A stretch of DNA of 64,000 nt, from the NCBI RefSeq assembly GCF_018139645.1, contig NZ_JAGSPM010000004.1, positions 62,001 through 126,000 on the forward strand, read 5' to 3'. Source of the stretch: Affinundibacterium baiyunense. Its GTDB lineage: Bacteria; Pseudomonadota; Gammaproteobacteria; Burkholderiales; Burkholderiaceae_D. The notes beneath the pieces are model-generated. The model did not search any database. It saw nothing but the letters and a program-made list of their open reading frames with translations, and was not told where the DNA came from. Positions 38,890 to 48,911 of the stretch are shown here, one piece after another. Numbering within the stretch: the stretch's first letter is position 1; every line of letters begins with the position of its first letter. A program made the position numbers and the translations under genes.

Positions 38890-41601
38890 ATGAAGAAAAA
38901 AGTGATCGCGCTCAGCCTAAGTCTCATTTATAGCAGCTTGATAAGCCTAAGCACGCCGATGATTGCCCACGCGGATACCAAAGTTGCAGACGCAAAAATC
39001 ACCAAAGTCAAAGCGTCTGAACTCAGTTTAGAACAACTGTATCGCAGCAAGTCTTACATGGGAAAAACAGCGAATCAATTGAAATTCAGCGATGATGCAC
39101 GATTTCTTGCTTATGTCTGGAATCCCTATGGTGAAGAAGGTTCTGATTTGTATTTGCACGATGCAAGCACGGGCAAGACAACGCGAATCACCTCTCCTTC
39201 CGTCATGAAAAATTATGACGCGCCTGAAGATTGGGATCGCTTTGAGAAAAAATTGCTACAAAAAGAAAAAGAAATAAATGAGCGGCAAGCAAAAGCTGAA
39301 GCACAAGCCGCTTATTTGCGCGGCGAGAAAGTCGATTTATTGCAATGGGAGCGCGCTGCCATCGAAGAAATAAAACGTGAGTTAGCAGACAAAAAAGCGC
39401 GCGACGCAGCTAAGAAAGCAGAAAAAGACGCCGAAGCAGCGAAAGAAAAACTCGCAATGGCGGCAATGAAAGCCAACAAAGCTAGCGATGTTAGTTCGGA
39501 TAAGAAAGAGTCGAACGAAGTGAAGCAAGACAATAAGCAGGAAAATAAGACTGCAAAACTCGACGAAGCAAAAAAAACCGAAGTCGATAAAGAACTATGG
39601 GAATTACGTGATGAGTTAAAGAAAAAGCTTGCAAAAGAAAAGCTTAAAAATACCGATCTATATCCGGGTGTAGAAAACTTAATCTGGGCCAACAAAGCGC
39701 AGGAACTCATTTTTCAATATCGCGGCGACCTATTCCGTTTGCAAGCACAGTCAGGCCAAATAGAGCGCCTCACCAAGACAGATAAAGTAGAACGCATCGT
39801 TGCCTATACCGCAGATGACAGTGGTTACTTGTACATGGATGAACGACGCATCTATGAAGCGCACTTCAATCAGGGCAAACTGCGTCAGCTCAATCCTGAA
39901 TTAATTCACGCCGATGACGCTGAAAAGAAATACAGCCTCAACAGCACAATTTTAAGTGAAGACAAACAGTGGATGGCGATCATGGCAAATGCTTCGATCG
40001 GCGAACCGGGTAGAACACCACCTAGCCGTCAGGTTGAAATCATGAATTACAACGATCGATTCGCAACTGCAAAAAAAGTGAATCGCGAAGTATCCGACGA
40101 CAAGCGCAACGTACCAGCGAGCGCGCTCTACATTCGTAAGGTCAGCGATGAGTCGATGCGTCAACCCAGCCCCGTATTCACAAACGATGGTGGTGATGTT
40201 TGGTTTGAAATGAGCCGTGTCGCATTTTCAAAAGACGGCAGTCAATACACCTTTTCAACTTGGGAAAGAGAAAAAGAATTATTACGCATCTATCATGGCA
40301 ACACCGCAGACAATTCAAAACCCAAAGTCGTATTCGAACGCCGTGGCAATGTTGGTCATGAAGTTGTTGATGTCGTGTCTCCGCAATTTACGCCAGATGG
40401 TAAGCAATTGATTGCCGTGTTGGATGAGCTTGGCTTCCGTCAACCGTATGTGATTGACACCAATAACGGTAGCGCCACACCCATTTTAAAAGGTAATTTT
40501 GAAGCACATAGAATCTTAAGTTTTACTGCCGATAGCAAAGAAATGTTTGTGCTGGCGAACCGCGACGATTTCGCAGCAATGAATGTGTTCAGAGTCAGTT
40601 TGGCGACGGGTGAAATGACGGCACTTGGTGAGCAAGGTGATTTTCACCGTACCACAACTGTGGCAGAAAATGCGCAACGTCTCGCCAGCGTTGCTGGTCA
40701 ATGGTCTAAACGTCCAGAGTTAAAATTGTTTGATCTGACGAGCAACAAGGCAAGCATTAAAACCTTAACCGACAGCCATGATCCGCAGTGGAATGCCGTA
40801 CATCTACTACAACCTGAGCGCTTCAACTTTACCAATCGTCACGGTGACAAAATAGAAGCCTACGTATTCAAACCGCAAAATTGGAGTATTAGCGACAACC
40901 GTCCAGCTATCGTCTACACCTATGGCGGACCACTCGGTGATCGTCACATCATTGAAACAGATAGCTTCCAACCCACGGCCTATTTATTTGGCATGTACAT
41001 GGCAGCAAAACATGGTTATGTCACGGTCGCGGTTGATCCACGTGGCCACTCCAACTATGGTCGTCGATTTAGTGGTGCGAATTGGGAACAAGTCGGCAAA
41101 CCGCAAACCGAAGACCTCGAAGATTTGGCGAAATACATGCAAAAGAAATTGGGCGTTGATGGCAAACGTATAGGCTTAAACGGCTGGAGTTTTGGTGGCT
41201 TTCAAACTCAATACACGATGTACACTAGCCCAGATGTTTTCGCAGCTGGCATCGCAGGCGCGGGGCCAACCGAGTGGGAAAACTACAATAGTTGGTACAG
41301 TGGTCGCACCATCGGTAAAGTTGATCGTAGCAAACCCAACTTGCGTCGCTACTCTTTATTGCCACTCACCGTCGGCTTGAAAAAACCGTTGATGCTGGTA
41401 CATGGCATGCTAGATCCAAATGTCTTATATCAAGACACAGTCAATGTTTATCGTGCGCTACTGGAAAATGGTAAAGAGAGTCTAGTTGATTTGTTCCTCG
41501 ATCCAGATGGCGAACACGGCATGGGCGGCGCCGTCAAACCGAAAGCATGGCATAAGAAGTATGAGAGCTTCTTCCTACAACATTTAGGTAAAGCCAAATA
41601 A
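38890..41601 (+). CDS. S9-family prolyl oligopeptidase-like peptidase with charged insertion
   Basis: A 903-residue exported serine peptidase. Signal peptide about 1-28 (ending IAHA-DT). A beta-propeller region follows and is interrupted at about 115-254 by a Lys/Glu/Ala-rich, probably coiled-coil insert with a Asp/Asn/Ser-rich centre (200-220). The C-terminal alpha/beta hydrolase domain has the catalytic triad Ser767 (GWSFGG), Asp842 (HGMLDPN) and His876 (GEHGMGG). It should cleave short peptides in the periplasm or be surface-linked. A strong GAGAGGATT ribosome site precedes it. The insert makes it about 150 residues longer than a usual S9 enzyme. Confidence 0.92.
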   Translation: MKKKVIALSLSLIYSSLISLSTPMIAHADTKVADAKITKVKASELSLEQLYRSKSYMGKTANQLKFSDDARFLAYVWNPYGEEGSDLYLHDASTGKTTRITSPSVMKNYDAPEDWDRFEKKLLQKEKEINERQAKAEAQAAYLRGEKVDLLQWERAAIEEIKRELADKKARDAAKKAEKDAEAAKEKLAMAAMKANKASDVSSDKKESNEVKQDNKQENKTAKLDEAKKTEVDKELWELRDELKKKLAKEKLKNTDLYPGVENLIWANKAQELIFQYRGDLFRLQAQSGQIERLTKTDKVERIVAYTADDSGYLYMDERRIYEAHFNQGKLRQLNPELIHADDAEKKYSLNSTILSEDKQWMAIMANASIGEPGRTPPSRQVEIMNYNDRFATAKKVNREVSDDKRNVPASALYIRKVSDESMRQPSPVFTNDGGDVWFEMSRVAFSKDGSQYTFSTWEREKELLRIYHGNTADNSKPKVVFERRGNVGHEVVDVVSPQFTPDGKQLIAVLDELGFRQPYVIDTNNGSATPILKGNFEAHRILSFTADSKEMFVLANRDDFAAMNVFRVSLATGEMTALGEQGDFHRTTTVAENAQRLASVAGQWSKRPELKLFDLTSNKASIKTLTDSHDPQWNAVHLLQPERFNFTNRHGDKIEAYVFKPQNWSISDNRPAIVYTYGGPLGDRHIIETDSFQPTAYLFGMYMAAKHGYVTVAVDPRGHSNYGRRFSGANWEQVGKPQTEDLEDLAKYMQKKLGVDGKRIGLNGWSFGGFQTQYTMYTSPDVFAAGIAGAGPTEWENYNSWYSGRTIGKVDRSKPNLRRYSLLPLTVGLKKPLMLVHGMLDPNVLYQDTVNVYRALLENGKESLVDLFLDPDGEHGMGGAVKPKAWHKKYESFFLQHLGKAK

Positions 41602-41647
41602 TTACTCAGAGCGACATGCGTTGAATCAGCATTCAATGCTCTCATCA

Positions 41648-41682
41648 CAAAAAAGGGACGCAAAATTTGCGTCCCTTTTTTT
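41648..41682. terminator. Bidirectional terminator
   Basis: GGGACGCAAA (41655-41664) pairs with TTTGCGTCCC (41666-41675), with A and T runs; it ends the S9 gene and the convergent lipoprotein gene. Confidence 0.9.
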
Positions 41683-41696
41683 CTTGAATACTCGGA

Positions 41697-43115
41697 TCAA
41701 ATGCTACGTTGTAGTTGATCCAAACGTTCCTCATGGCGGAAACGCCAAGATTCTAAGTCATCTAAACTACGATTAAGGTCGCGAATCGAACGTCGAATAT
41801 CGTGACGTTCTTGGTCTCTCCGCTTTTCACGATTACTTGCTTCTTTCACCACATTTTGATCTTTACTATTTTTAATGATGTCTTGGTCTTTGCGAGAATC
41901 TTTATCAAGCTGACGAATTCGATAATCAGCATCATTACGTCGATCAAGTGCGTAACGAATATCGCGCTCTACGCGCTCTTTTTCACGCCAAGTGATTTCA
42001 TATTTTTGTCCATTCCCATAGGCGTGCTTGACTCTGGCCTGTAGCGTCATATGACAAACACTTACTTCGAAATACTGTGATTGGCGACCAAAAGAAAACG
42101 CATTCTCAGGACTACAATAACGCATATTTTCAACGTTCCATGCCTGCAGATAAAGATCCCTGCTCTGTTCAATCACAAACACTTTGTCTTTACGAGCATT
42201 GGCGATACGTTCGTCAATTCTTTGTGGTTTGCCGAAACCGTCATCCTTGCCAGCGTCACGCCAATACGCTTGCAAACGACTTTCCCACATCGCTTGGTAG
42301 GCCTCCTCGACAAATTTAATATCCCGCCTTTTTGCATCAACACGACGCATATATCGATCCCAAGCATTAGTTGCATCTTCCCATGCGGTGCGCTTCCAAT
42401 ACTCAACAATTTCAGTATCCCAAGCAAGTTGGTATGCATCGCGGCGGATCAATACTAGCCGCTCTTCTGCCGCTTTTGCATGCTGTTGCAGCATCTTATC
42501 GCTCACGCCTTGGCGTGCATCTTCATAGCCTAAGCGCGTCCAATAAGCTTGATTGCCACGTGCCCATCCGCTCTGAAATGCGGTGGAGTTAAATGGAATA
42601 TCACCTGCATTTGCTAGTCGTTGCGCTTCGATTGATGCTGGCAAACCCGCAACCCCATCTTGATCACCAAGAGCACTCCAGTAATCGGCATTTCCTTGGC
42701 GCCACCCCATATGATAAGCATCTGGGTTCAGTGGAGTTTTATTTTCTGTCACAGGCTCAGACTGAATTTGCGTTTGATAATACGTCGCTGGTCTAGGAAA
42801 ACGCCCATCAGCTTCCCCCAATTTTTGCCAAAATTGTGTGTTACCACTCACCCAACCTGCTTGATAAAAACTGGCTGACTCCGCCTTAATTTTGTCGCCA
42901 TCAACGCCTGCACAAAACGAACGACGTTCTTCGAAATTTGCAGGTAGTCCTTTTAGACCGTCTTTATTGCCAATCAAGTTCCAGTCACCTTGCTTACAAT
43001 CCTTAATTTGTCGCATAGTCGATTGACAAGCACTCAAACTAAGACCTAGCAAGACGATAATGAAAATATTTTTCAGGTGCGAATTCAGGTGTGAAATTTG
43101 GGAAATGAACGACAT
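41697..43115 (-). CDS. Lipoprotein with tandem DUF2799-like repeats
   Basis: A 472-residue protein with a lipoprotein signal (LSLSAC, Cys30), so it is probably anchored in the outer membrane. From about 43 to 345 it carries about seven repeats of roughly 40-50 residues built on the pattern Y-x-x-G/A-W-...-Y/F-W-...-G-...-D-G/A, e.g. YQAGWVSGNTQFWQKLGEADG, YHMGWRQGNADYWSALG, FQSGWARGNQAYWTRLG and YQAMWESRLQAYWRDAG. This resembles DUF2799. The last 100 residues are highly charged and likely coiled coil (Arg/Asp-rich). No function is known; the number of repeats is unusual. Confidence 0.8.
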   Translation of the reverse strand: MSFISQISHLNSHLKNIFIIVLLGLSLSACQSTMRQIKDCKQGDWNLIGNKDGLKGLPANFEERRSFCAGVDGDKIKAESASFYQAGWVSGNTQFWQKLGEADGRFPRPATYYQTQIQSEPVTENKTPLNPDAYHMGWRQGNADYWSALGDQDGVAGLPASIEAQRLANAGDIPFNSTAFQSGWARGNQAYWTRLGYEDARQGVSDKMLQQHAKAAEERLVLIRRDAYQLAWDTEIVEYWKRTAWEDATNAWDRYMRRVDAKRRDIKFVEEAYQAMWESRLQAYWRDAGKDDGFGKPQRIDERIANARKDKVFVIEQSRDLYLQAWNVENMRYCSPENAFSFGRQSQYFEVSVCHMTLQARVKHAYGNGQKYEITWREKERVERDIRYALDRRNDADYRIRQLDKDSRKDQDIIKNSKDQNVVKEASNREKRRDQERHDIRRSIRDLNRSLDDLESWRFRHEERLDQLQRSI

Positions 43116-43260
43116 GATGTGTAGAAATGTAATGAAAGTAAAACCAATAACGCCGCAACTGCATCTATGTTGACAACAATGTTAAGAATTGTAAAACGAT
43201 CGTTTCACGCATTATTTAAAAAGCTGCCACAATATGCGGATATCCCCGAAAGCAACGATC

Positions 43261-45081
43261 ATGTCAACTCCCTTACCTAGTACAAGTTCAGATTCAAGCA
43301 AAAAGAGCAGCATCGCCACACTGCGTGGCTTATTGCCTTTTCTTCGCCCTTATCGGCAACAATTCATACTAGCTGCAATCGCGCTAGTAATTGCGGCGGG
43401 GGCGACACTCGCAATTCCTTATGCTTTCCGTCAAATGATCGACTTGGGCTTTAGCAAAATAGGCGATGGTGGTACACAAGGCATTGAACATGTCAACCTG
43501 ACTTTTTTGGCGCTATTCGGTGTTGCCGTAATATTAGGGATTGCGACAGCAGCCCGGTTTTATATGGTGTCATGGATAGGCGAACGCGTGACCGCCGATA
43601 TTCGTAATGCTGTTTATGCCCATGTCGTCACACAAAGTCCAGAGTTTTTTGAGACTACACAAACTGGCGAGGTCTTATCTCGCTTAACAACCGACACCAC
43701 TTTGATTCAAGCGGTAGTAGGAACAAGTATCAGCCTAGCGCTGCGTAATCTTTTACTTTTTGTTGGCGGTTTGGTGATGCTATTCATCACCAGCCCAATG
43801 CTGTCATCGATCATCATCGTGATGTTGATCTTAGTGATTGCACCTATTATCTTATTTGGGCGGCGGGTTCGACAACTATCGCGAGACTCACAAGACCGTA
43901 TAGCTGATGCCTCTGCCGTGGCTGGTGAAATTCTAAATGCGATGCCAACGGTGCAAGCCTATACACATGAGCGTATTGAGGCGCAACGTTTTGCGGATTC
44001 AGTTGAACACGCATTTACCACAGCAATGCGACGTATTCGGGCTCGCTCCTTACTCACGATGATCGCCATCTTATTGATCTTTGGCGCGATCGTATTCGTT
44101 CTTTGGCTAGGTGCGCACTCGGTCATGCAAGGTGAAATGAGCGGTGGCAAATTAGGTCAATTTATTTTGTATGCATCCATAGTTGCGGGCGCCATTGGTG
44201 CTTTATCTGAAGTGATGGGAGAAGCCCAACGCGCCGCAGGTGCAACAGAACGACTAATCGAATTAATGTCGGTGCAATCACCGATTACCAATCCATCACT
44301 ACCACTTCGGTTACCAAGTGCAGCAAAATCACAAGTACATCATGGTGCTGCAGTCGAATTTGAACAAGTCACTTTTCATTACCCATCTCGGCAAGACACT
44401 GCAGCCCTGGCAAACATTCATTTATCTATCAAAGCGGGTGAAACTATCGCTCTGGTTGGTGCATCAGGCGCGGGGAAAACCACGCTGTTTCAACTTTTGT
44501 TACGCTTCTACGATCCACAACAAGGACGCATCTGTATCGATGGCGTCAATATTAAGGACTTAGATTTACATCAGTTACGCGATGCGATTGGTATCGTGCC
44601 GCAAGACACTGTGATTTTCTCAGCAAATGCCTTGGAGAATATACGCTATGGACGCGTCAATGCCAGTGACGAAGAAGTAATGCAAGCTGCAAAAATGGCG
44701 GCGGCCCACGAATTTATTGAACGCCTACCAGAAGGCTATCAATCGTTCTTAGGTGAGCGTGGGGTACGTTTATCTGGCGGTCAAAAACAGCGCATTGCGA
44801 TCGCTCGAGCCATCTTAAAAAATCCTCGACTCATGCTATTGGATGAGGCTACCAGCGCGCTCGATGCAGAATCTGAACGACTAGTTCAACAAGCCTTAGA
44901 AACCGCGATGCTAGGGCGAACCACCTTAATCATTGCACATCGCTTAGCGACCGTAAAACGTGCCGATAAGATCATCGTGTTAGAGCATGGTCAAATCGTC
45001 GAAACTGGAAATCATGCGGAGTTGATCGCACATGGTGGCGTCTATGCACACCTTGCTTCGCTTCAATTTCACTTAAATTGA
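43261..45081 (+). CDS. ABCB-type lipid/drug exporter (MsbA-like)
   Basis: A 606-residue fused ABC exporter half-transporter. Six membrane helices in the first 320 residues (with the ERVTADIRNAVYAHVV coupling motif), then the ATPase: Walker A GASGAGKTT, Q-loop, signature LSGGQKQRIAIARAI, Walker B LMLLDEATSALD, switch His in IIAHRLATV. It belongs to the MsbA/LmrA class; the charged N-terminal 30 residues are an extension. Substrate may be lipid or drug. The ATG at 43261 is preferred over one at 43234 because only the former has a purine-rich upstream stretch. Confidence 0.92.
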   Translation: MSTPLPSTSSDSSKKSSIATLRGLLPFLRPYRQQFILAAIALVIAAGATLAIPYAFRQMIDLGFSKIGDGGTQGIEHVNLTFLALFGVAVILGIATAARFYMVSWIGERVTADIRNAVYAHVVTQSPEFFETTQTGEVLSRLTTDTTLIQAVVGTSISLALRNLLLFVGGLVMLFITSPMLSSIIIVMLILVIAPIILFGRRVRQLSRDSQDRIADASAVAGEILNAMPTVQAYTHERIEAQRFADSVEHAFTTAMRRIRARSLLTMIAILLIFGAIVFVLWLGAHSVMQGEMSGGKLGQFILYASIVAGAIGALSEVMGEAQRAAGATERLIELMSVQSPITNPSLPLRLPSAAKSQVHHGAAVEFEQVTFHYPSRQDTAALANIHLSIKAGETIALVGASGAGKTTLFQLLLRFYDPQQGRICIDGVNIKDLDLHQLRDAIGIVPQDTVIFSANALENIRYGRVNASDEEVMQAAKMAAAHEFIERLPEGYQSFLGERGVRLSGGQKQRIAIARAILKNPRLMLLDEATSALDAESERLVQQALETAMLGRTTLIIAHRLATVKRADKIIVLEHGQIVETGNHAELIAHGGVYAHLASLQFHLN

Positions 45082-45183
45082 ACTCATCTTTTCTGAACAA
45101 ATAAGTCTAAGCTAGAACAAGCCACGTGCGCACCATGGGTAATCAATCAATGAGCGACTATCGATCTATTCATTCACTGCGCA

Positions 45184-45224
45184 TAAAAAACGCACTGCAA
45201 AAAAAATCTCTGCAGTGCGTTTTC
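45184..45224. terminator. Bidirectional terminator
   Basis: ACGCACTGCA (45190-45199) pairs with TGCAGTGCGT (45211-45220) over 10 bp, with A and T runs; between the ABC exporter and the amidohydrolase gene. Confidence 0.85.
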
Positions 45225-45244
45225 AATCAAGAATTCAGCCGTAC

Positions 45245-46918
45245 TTATTTTGCATAGACTTGCTTACCTGCCTGCCAAGTTTGTAGCACGACAGTCTTGT
45301 AAATGTCTTTGCTTGGAATAGTAAAAATATCTTGGTCGATCACAATAAAATCAGCCCACTTCCCTTTTTCCAAACTACCGAGTGTTTTTTCTTGATGTCC
45401 AGCATAAGCCGCATCAAGCGTAAAGCAACGGAAAGCCTCTTGTACCGTCATCGCTTGTTCTGCATACCAACCATTAACCGGCATTTGCTGATGATCTTGG
45501 CGTGTCACTGCGGCATAAATTCCCCAAAACGGATTAGGACTTTCGATAGGAAAATCAGAGCCACAAGGAATTTTCGAACCTTGTTTCAAGAAAGTGCGCC
45601 ATGCATACGCACCTTTGATTCTATCTTTACCAACGCGGTCTTCAGCCATATTCATATCCGATGTGGCATGAGTTGGTTGCATCGATGGGATCAATTTTGC
45701 TTTTGCTACGCGAGGGATGTCGCTAGGCTCTAATACTTGGGCATGTTCGATGCGATGTCGCAAAGTCTCTGCTCCATACTGTTTAGGAAGTGTAGCCAAG
45801 GCATCAATCACTTGGCGGTTACCTGCATCGCCGATCGCATGTACATTCACTTGATAACCTTTCTCGGCGGCCTTACGCACCATGGCTTGCATTTGCTGAT
45901 CCTGCACAAATAAAAGTCCTTTGGTATGTGGAGCATCGCTGTATGGCGCCAACAAAGCCGCGCCACGACTACCCAATGCACCATCCGAATACAACTTCAC
46001 TGCACGCAATGCATAACGATCATCTGCCAAACTTCTTACTGGACCAGCGGCAGAAACAGTATCAAAAAATTGATCGACGCCACCAATCATGCCGTACACA
46101 CGCGTCGTCAACTTTCCTTGTGTAGCGTACTCGCGAAATAGCTTATCCGACTGCGCATCAACACCCGCATCATGCACCGTCGTTAGCCCAACGCTACGCA
46201 ATTGCTTTAAAGCGGCATCCAAGGCAATTCTTAACTCGGTATCATTTTGCGGAGGAATCACTTTCTCAAGAATATCCATTGCTGAATCAACTAAAATTCC
46301 AGAAGCATCTCCATTCGCATCCCGCTCAATTTTTCCGCCAGCTGGATCAGGCGTCGCTTTGGTAATACCTGCTAATGCAAGCGCCTTTGAGTTTGCCCAA
46401 CCGGCGTGGCCATCAACTCGACGCAACCACACTGGTCTATCGGCCACAACTGAATCAAGTTCTTTGGCGGTTGGGAAACGATCAAGTTTCCAAATGGCTT
46501 GATTCCACTCACCACCTAAAATCCATTGTTGCTGCGTTGCGCGTTTCGCATATTGCGCAATCGCGCTTAATGCTTCAGTTAAATTATTTGTGGCACGTAG
46601 ACTCAATTGGCTTTCAGCGACGCCTAAATTAAACACATGTCCATGTGCATCAATTAAACCAGGTAATACAGTCTTGCCAGCCAGATCAACTAGCTTTGCC
46701 TTAGGCATTTTCTTTTGCAAATTCGACTGCGTACCTGTAGCAACAACCTTACCTGCATCATCCACTAACATCGCCTCAAATCTTTGCAATTGCTGCTTGT
46801 GGTTCAAGGTGTAGCCATTCGCTTTTACGAATAAGGTATCTGCATGCACGTTCAAGCTACAAGCGCCAAGAGCCAGTATGGTCATGAAATCCATTTTTAA
46901 ATTATTTGTTCTCTTCAT
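45245..46918 (-). CDS. YtcJ-like amidohydrolase (family 3), exported
   Basis: A 557-residue metal-dependent hydrolase of the YtcJ/amidohydrolase 3 family. Metal ligands His92 and His94 (DAHGHV), VNVHAIGDAGNR and RIEHAQ are present, and a late Asp in CGSDFPIE. The N-terminus has a hydrophobic signal that contains LALGAC (Cys20), so it may be a lipoprotein, or cleaved after NVHA. It would hydrolyse amides or related bonds in the periplasm; substrate is unknown. Confidence 0.9.
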   Translation of the reverse strand: MKRTNNLKMDFMTILALGACSLNVHADTLFVKANGYTLNHKQQLQRFEAMLVDDAGKVVATGTQSNLQKKMPKAKLVDLAGKTVLPGLIDAHGHVFNLGVAESQLSLRATNNLTEALSAIAQYAKRATQQQWILGGEWNQAIWKLDRFPTAKELDSVVADRPVWLRRVDGHAGWANSKALALAGITKATPDPAGGKIERDANGDASGILVDSAMDILEKVIPPQNDTELRIALDAALKQLRSVGLTTVHDAGVDAQSDKLFREYATQGKLTTRVYGMIGGVDQFFDTVSAAGPVRSLADDRYALRAVKLYSDGALGSRGAALLAPYSDAPHTKGLLFVQDQQMQAMVRKAAEKGYQVNVHAIGDAGNRQVIDALATLPKQYGAETLRHRIEHAQVLEPSDIPRVAKAKLIPSMQPTHATSDMNMAEDRVGKDRIKGAYAWRTFLKQGSKIPCGSDFPIESPNPFWGIYAAVTRQDHQQMPVNGWYAEQAMTVQEAFRCFTLDAAYAGHQEKTLGSLEKGKWADFIVIDQDIFTIPSKDIYKTVVLQTWQAGKQVYAK

Positions 46919-47213
46919 TTTTCTCTCTCAAATGTTATTCATCGTTGTTGATACAGGATTATCCGCGGATACAAAGCAATATACAGAGCAATAAAATGAC
47001 GACAAGTTCCGTATTGATAAAATCAGCCGATCAGTGAACTTGAATTTTCCTAACAGAAACAACTTAATTGTCTGCCATTGAATCTATCAGAAAATCAAGG
47101 ATTCTCTGCGATTTCTCAGCACTTTTCCGCAATTTCGCTTGACCGTCAATTGCAGCGTTGCGTACACTTCGCTGTTACTCATCTCACAGTCGATTGTATC
47201 GATTCTCGTCTTT

Positions 47214-48794
47214 ATGAAACGATTTATTTACTGTCTTTACTGCTCCAGCTTTGCATTACTGTGCCAATTTCCAACATCATCTGCAGCAAGTACAGATGGC
47301 TTACTCAAACTCTCTAAAAAATTAACAGAACAAAAAGTTGAGTCACCAGTTGATGCCGACAATAGCAATGATGAAGAAAAATCGAATGGCAATGAAATCC
47401 TGAATTTTACCGAATCAGATTTATGGAACCGGATTCGGCATGGTTACGCGATTCCCAATCTAGATAATCACTTGGTAACCTACCAAACCAATTGGTACAG
47501 TTCACGCATCGATTATTTATTACGAATCATTCAACGTGGCTCGCGCTATTTATATCATGTGGTTGACGCCTTAGATAAGCGCGGCATGCCGACCGATTTA
47601 GCGCTACTCCCGTTCATTGAATCGGCATTCAATCCGAATGCGATCTCAACAGCCAAGGCCTCGGGCATGTGGCAATTTATGCCAGCAACCGGACGCGACT
47701 TTAATTTGCGCCAAAATATTTTTAAAGATGACCGTCGCGGCGTTTTAGATTCGACCGAGGCTGCACTCGATTATTTACAGCGTCTATACAATATGTTTGG
47801 CGATTGGCAGTTAGCCTTAGCAGCTTACAACTGGGGCGAGGGTTCAGTACAACGAGCAATCAAACGTCAACAGGCAATGGGCCTACCGATCGATTTCGAT
47901 AGCCTATCGGCTTTAATGCCGAACGAGACAAAAAACTATGTACCCAAACTGCAGGCTGTAAAAAACATTATCGGACATCCAGAACAATTCAATGTCGTTC
48001 TTCCTAGACTAGATAATGAACCGTATTTTACTAGCGTAAAAAACGAAAAAGATATCGACGTTCACTTGGCTGCAAAATTAGCCGAGCTACCATTAAGTGA
48101 ATTCAAAGCCTTAAACCCGCAATTTAATCGACCGGTTATCACAGGTGGTGGCAACACCAGCATTCTTCTTCCGATTGAAAATGCCAGTGTGTATGAAAGT
48201 AACTTTATGTCTTGGAAAGGCGCGTACTCTTCTTGGACCACGCTCAGCGTGAACAAATCTGAACGCGTAGAATCACTTGCAAACCGTTTTGGTTACAAGC
48301 CTGATGTGGTGAGAGAGGTCAATGCGATTCCCGCAAAGATGGTTGTGAAAGCAGGCTCAACGATTCTAGTCCCAAAAACTGCGAAATCACCTGAAACCGA
48401 TATTCCACAAGAGATTGCAGAGGATGCACAACTTCGGATAGAACGTGTAGTTCCCAACACACGCAAGTTGGTGATCAAAGCAGGAAAAAAAGATAGCTTG
48501 GCAAGTATCGCGAAACGACACAAACTCAGCATCGCTGATATTAAGGCGTGGAACGACCTGAGTCGAGATCAAATCAAACCTGGACAAAAACTTGTATTAC
48601 ATTTAGCTAGTCAAAGTTCCAAACAAGCTTCTAAACAACGCACCAATAAACTCAACGCAAAGTCAGACACAAAACTAGCTAACAACAAAATTAAGGTTCA
48701 GAATAAGCGATCCAAAATAAAAAAATCTGGTGTAACAACAAGCTCTAACAAGACTGTTCTTGCTGCAAACAAAAAAGCAAAGAAGCAAAGTTAA
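47214..48794 (+). CDS. mltD: Membrane-bound lytic murein transglycosylase D-like protein
   Basis: A 526-residue exported lysozyme-like enzyme. Signal peptide about 1-25. The SLT domain spans about 85-240 with catalytic Glu136 (LLPFIESAFNP) and GMWQFMPATG (151-160), the family hallmarks. Two LysM-like domains follow at about 341-390 and 415-463, and the tail is Lys/Ser/Asn-rich. It cleaves peptidoglycan glycan strands to give 1,6-anhydro ends. I start it at the ATG at 47214; the frame runs back to a non-ATG codon at 47139 with no signal-like start. Confidence 0.93.
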   Translation: MKRFIYCLYCSSFALLCQFPTSSAASTDGLLKLSKKLTEQKVESPVDADNSNDEEKSNGNEILNFTESDLWNRIRHGYAIPNLDNHLVTYQTNWYSSRIDYLLRIIQRGSRYLYHVVDALDKRGMPTDLALLPFIESAFNPNAISTAKASGMWQFMPATGRDFNLRQNIFKDDRRGVLDSTEAALDYLQRLYNMFGDWQLALAAYNWGEGSVQRAIKRQQAMGLPIDFDSLSALMPNETKNYVPKLQAVKNIIGHPEQFNVVLPRLDNEPYFTSVKNEKDIDVHLAAKLAELPLSEFKALNPQFNRPVITGGGNTSILLPIENASVYESNFMSWKGAYSSWTTLSVNKSERVESLANRFGYKPDVVREVNAIPAKMVVKAGSTILVPKTAKSPETDIPQEIAEDAQLRIERVVPNTRKLVIKAGKKDSLASIAKRHKLSIADIKAWNDLSRDQIKPGQKLVLHLASQSSKQASKQRTNKLNAKSDTKLANNKIKVQNKRSKIKKSGVTTSSNKTVLAANKKAKKQS

Positions 48795-48863
48795 TTCTTA
48801 TTGCTTCCAACTTCATTGTTATAAATTGAGGTCAATTGACACCAACAAAACTCTGTAAGAAAT

Positions 48864-48893
48864 AAAAAAGGCAGCTCGAAAGCTGCCTTTTTT
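48864..48893. terminator. Bidirectional terminator
   Basis: GGCAGCT (48870-48876) and AGCTGCC (48881-48887) form a stem with a 4-nt loop and A/T flanks, between the mltD and TPR genes. Confidence 0.9.
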
Positions 48894-48911
48894 CGTATCA
48901 AGCAAAATCAA

